Below, in pieces: positions 63,160-64,000 of a stretch of 64,000 nucleotides of DNA. Location of the stretch: positions 62,001 to 126,000 of the forward strand of contig NZ_JBBPCL010000001.1 of the NCBI RefSeq assembly GCF_038039215.1, in the 5' to 3' direction. The notes under the pieces are model-generated. The model saw only the letters and a list, made by a program, of their open reading frames with translations, was not told the origin of the DNA and ran no database searches. The stretch's first letter is position 1; every line of letters starts with the position of its first letter. This DNA comes from Pseudonocardia sp. T1-2H (GTDB lineage: Bacteria > Actinomycetota > Actinomycetes > Mycobacteriales > Pseudonocardiaceae). The position numbers and the translations under genes are program-made.

Positions 63160-64000
63160 CTACAGCGACGAGAGCCAGGACGCCCACCGCGGGTCGTCCA
63201 TCGCGATCCCCGCGCGCATCAGCTTCCACACCCCGTACTTGTGGTAGTCGTAGTCCCAGCTCGTGTTGAGCACGTGGTTCACACAGCCCCACAGGCCCCA
63301 CCGCACGTCGGCCAGGGCCCGGAACACCTGCACGCGCGAGACGAGCGGCCGGGCCGTCGAGCCGTGGTAGGCCTCGATCAGCGCGAGGGTGCGCTGCTCG
63401 TCGTAGAACATCTCGGTGGCCAGCACGGCGACGTCCGAGGCGCGGTCGTTGTTCGAGGCGAACTCGTAGTCGATCATCCGCATCGGCAGGCCGTCGGCGA
63501 CGAGGAAGTTGCCGGGCGTCGGGTCGTTGTGGCACACGACGAGGTCCAGGCCCGACGCGAGCACCGCGGCGCGGGCGGCCTCGTACCCGGCGAGCACCCC
63601 GGCGACGTCCGCCGGCAGCCGCACGCCGAGCGCCCGGGCCTGCTCGAGGTGCTCGTCCGTCATGTCGAAGACGGTCTTGGTCAGGCTCAGCGGCGCGGCC
63701 GAGTGCAGCGCCCGGTAGAGCTCGACGACCTGTCCGGACAGCTCCGGGCGCCGGAAGTCCCCGGTGGTGCAGGCACGGTAGGACTCCAGGTACTCGGTCA
63801 CCTCGACGCCGGTGGCCGGGTCGAAGAGCACCGGGGCCGGCCCGATGCCGAGCTCGGCCGCCCGCAGCGCCGCCTCGTGGGCGGCGCCGCGGTCGATGAA
63901 CGCCTCGCTGCCCGCGCCCGGAATCTTGATCAGGTACCGCCGCGGTTCGCCCTCGACCGTGAGCCGCCAGGCGTCGTTCTGCAACCCGCCCCGGACCGGG
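63160..64000 (-). CDS. Phosphotransferase (choline/aminoglycoside kinase-like), N-terminus cut by window edge
   Basis: The C-terminal 280 residues of an APH/choline-kinase fold protein. YLIKIPGAGSEAFIDRGAAH holds the ATP-binding Lys near the visible start. LDLVVCHNDPTPGNFLVADG is the catalytic Brenner motif (HNDPTPGN) and MRMIDYEFASNNDRASDVAV the metal-binding Asp segment. WDYDYHKYGVWKLMRAGIAM is near the end. It resembles choline or ethanolamine kinases. The frame continues past 64000 (GGLQNDAWRLTVEG), so the TTG at 63984 is not the start. Confidence 0.88.
   Translation of the reverse strand, partial: PVRGGLQNDAWRLTVEGEPRRYLIKIPGAGSEAFIDRGAAHEAALRAAELGIGPAPVLFDPATGVEVTEYLESYRACTTGDFRRPELSGQVVELYRALHSAAPLSLTKTVFDMTDEHLEQARALGVRLPADVAGVLAGYEAARAAVLASGLDLVVCHNDPTPGNFLVADGLPMRMIDYEFASNNDRASDVAVLATEMFYDEQRTLALIEAYHGSTARPLVSRVQVFRALADVRWGLWGCVNHVLNTSWDYDYHKYGVWKLMRAGIAMDDPRWASWLSSL

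Overview
The window is high-GC (roughly 70%) DNA from an actinomycete. Frequent GTG starts, the dnaX-ybaB-recR block next to the SRP RNA, a tRNA adenosine deaminase with its partner gene, a leucine leader peptide ahead of leuA, a mycobacterial-type FurA operator and an XRE/DUF5753-DUF397 locus together suggest a Pseudonocardiaceae-like genome, possibly Pseudonocardia. The genus is an inference, because no ribosomal RNA is present.

Layout. At 1-3609 a leftward lipid/CoA cluster encodes two acyl-CoA ligases and a nitronate monooxygenase. At 3819-8161 come a SulP transporter, a nucleoside phosphorylase, a VOC protein and an LCP cell-wall ligase. At 8256-10228 Ku diverges from a stand-alone ATP-dependent DNA ligase (NHEJ). 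At 10380-16459 lie small genes, tyrA, an amidase, an M20 hydrolase, and the tadA and Nudix genes. A tRNA-Ser(CGA) at 16526-16615 is the target of a 4.5-kb integrated element (16572-21121) bounded by 67-bp direct repeats. It carries an integrase, an excisionase, the stump of a RepSA-type replication gene and a phosphoesterase cargo gene. The accessory stretch from 21103 to about 24500 holds a second decayed integrase and a duplicated tail of a Thr-rich secreted protein flanking two poorly known genes. From 24651 to 28581 come a nitroreductase, small genes, a frameshifted phosphatase, a frameshifted AcoR-like regulator and a cupin. tRNA-Ser(GGA), SRP RNA, dnaX, a cell-wall amidase, ybaB and recR follow. 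At 33265-36625 an XRE-DUF397 locus is interleaved with three related single-span membrane proteins, with shared TTGCAC operators. A complete dipeptide-type ABC importer (37004-42778), DedA, leuA with its leader, a glycosyltransferase, lysC-asd, carbonic anhydrase, a nuclease-like phosphodiesterase, an MFS exporter, furA-catalase, arsC, an ACT-GNAT protein, an S9 peptidase, a CDF metal exporter, a TetR/luciferase-like monooxygenase pair and surface proteins finish the window.

An important caveat for the reader: leuA, dnaX, the amidase, the glycosyltransferase, the ACT-GNAT gene and the repSA stump are each broken by what looks like one base missing from a short C or G run. The first two are core genes, so sequencing or assembly error is the most economical explanation. 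I list these genes with frame-corrected boundaries.

The most interesting unexplained structures are the small-membrane-protein/XRE regulon, the leaderless CDF promoter whose spacer is an inverted repeat, and a family of 22-nt intergenic palindromes found at three loci.
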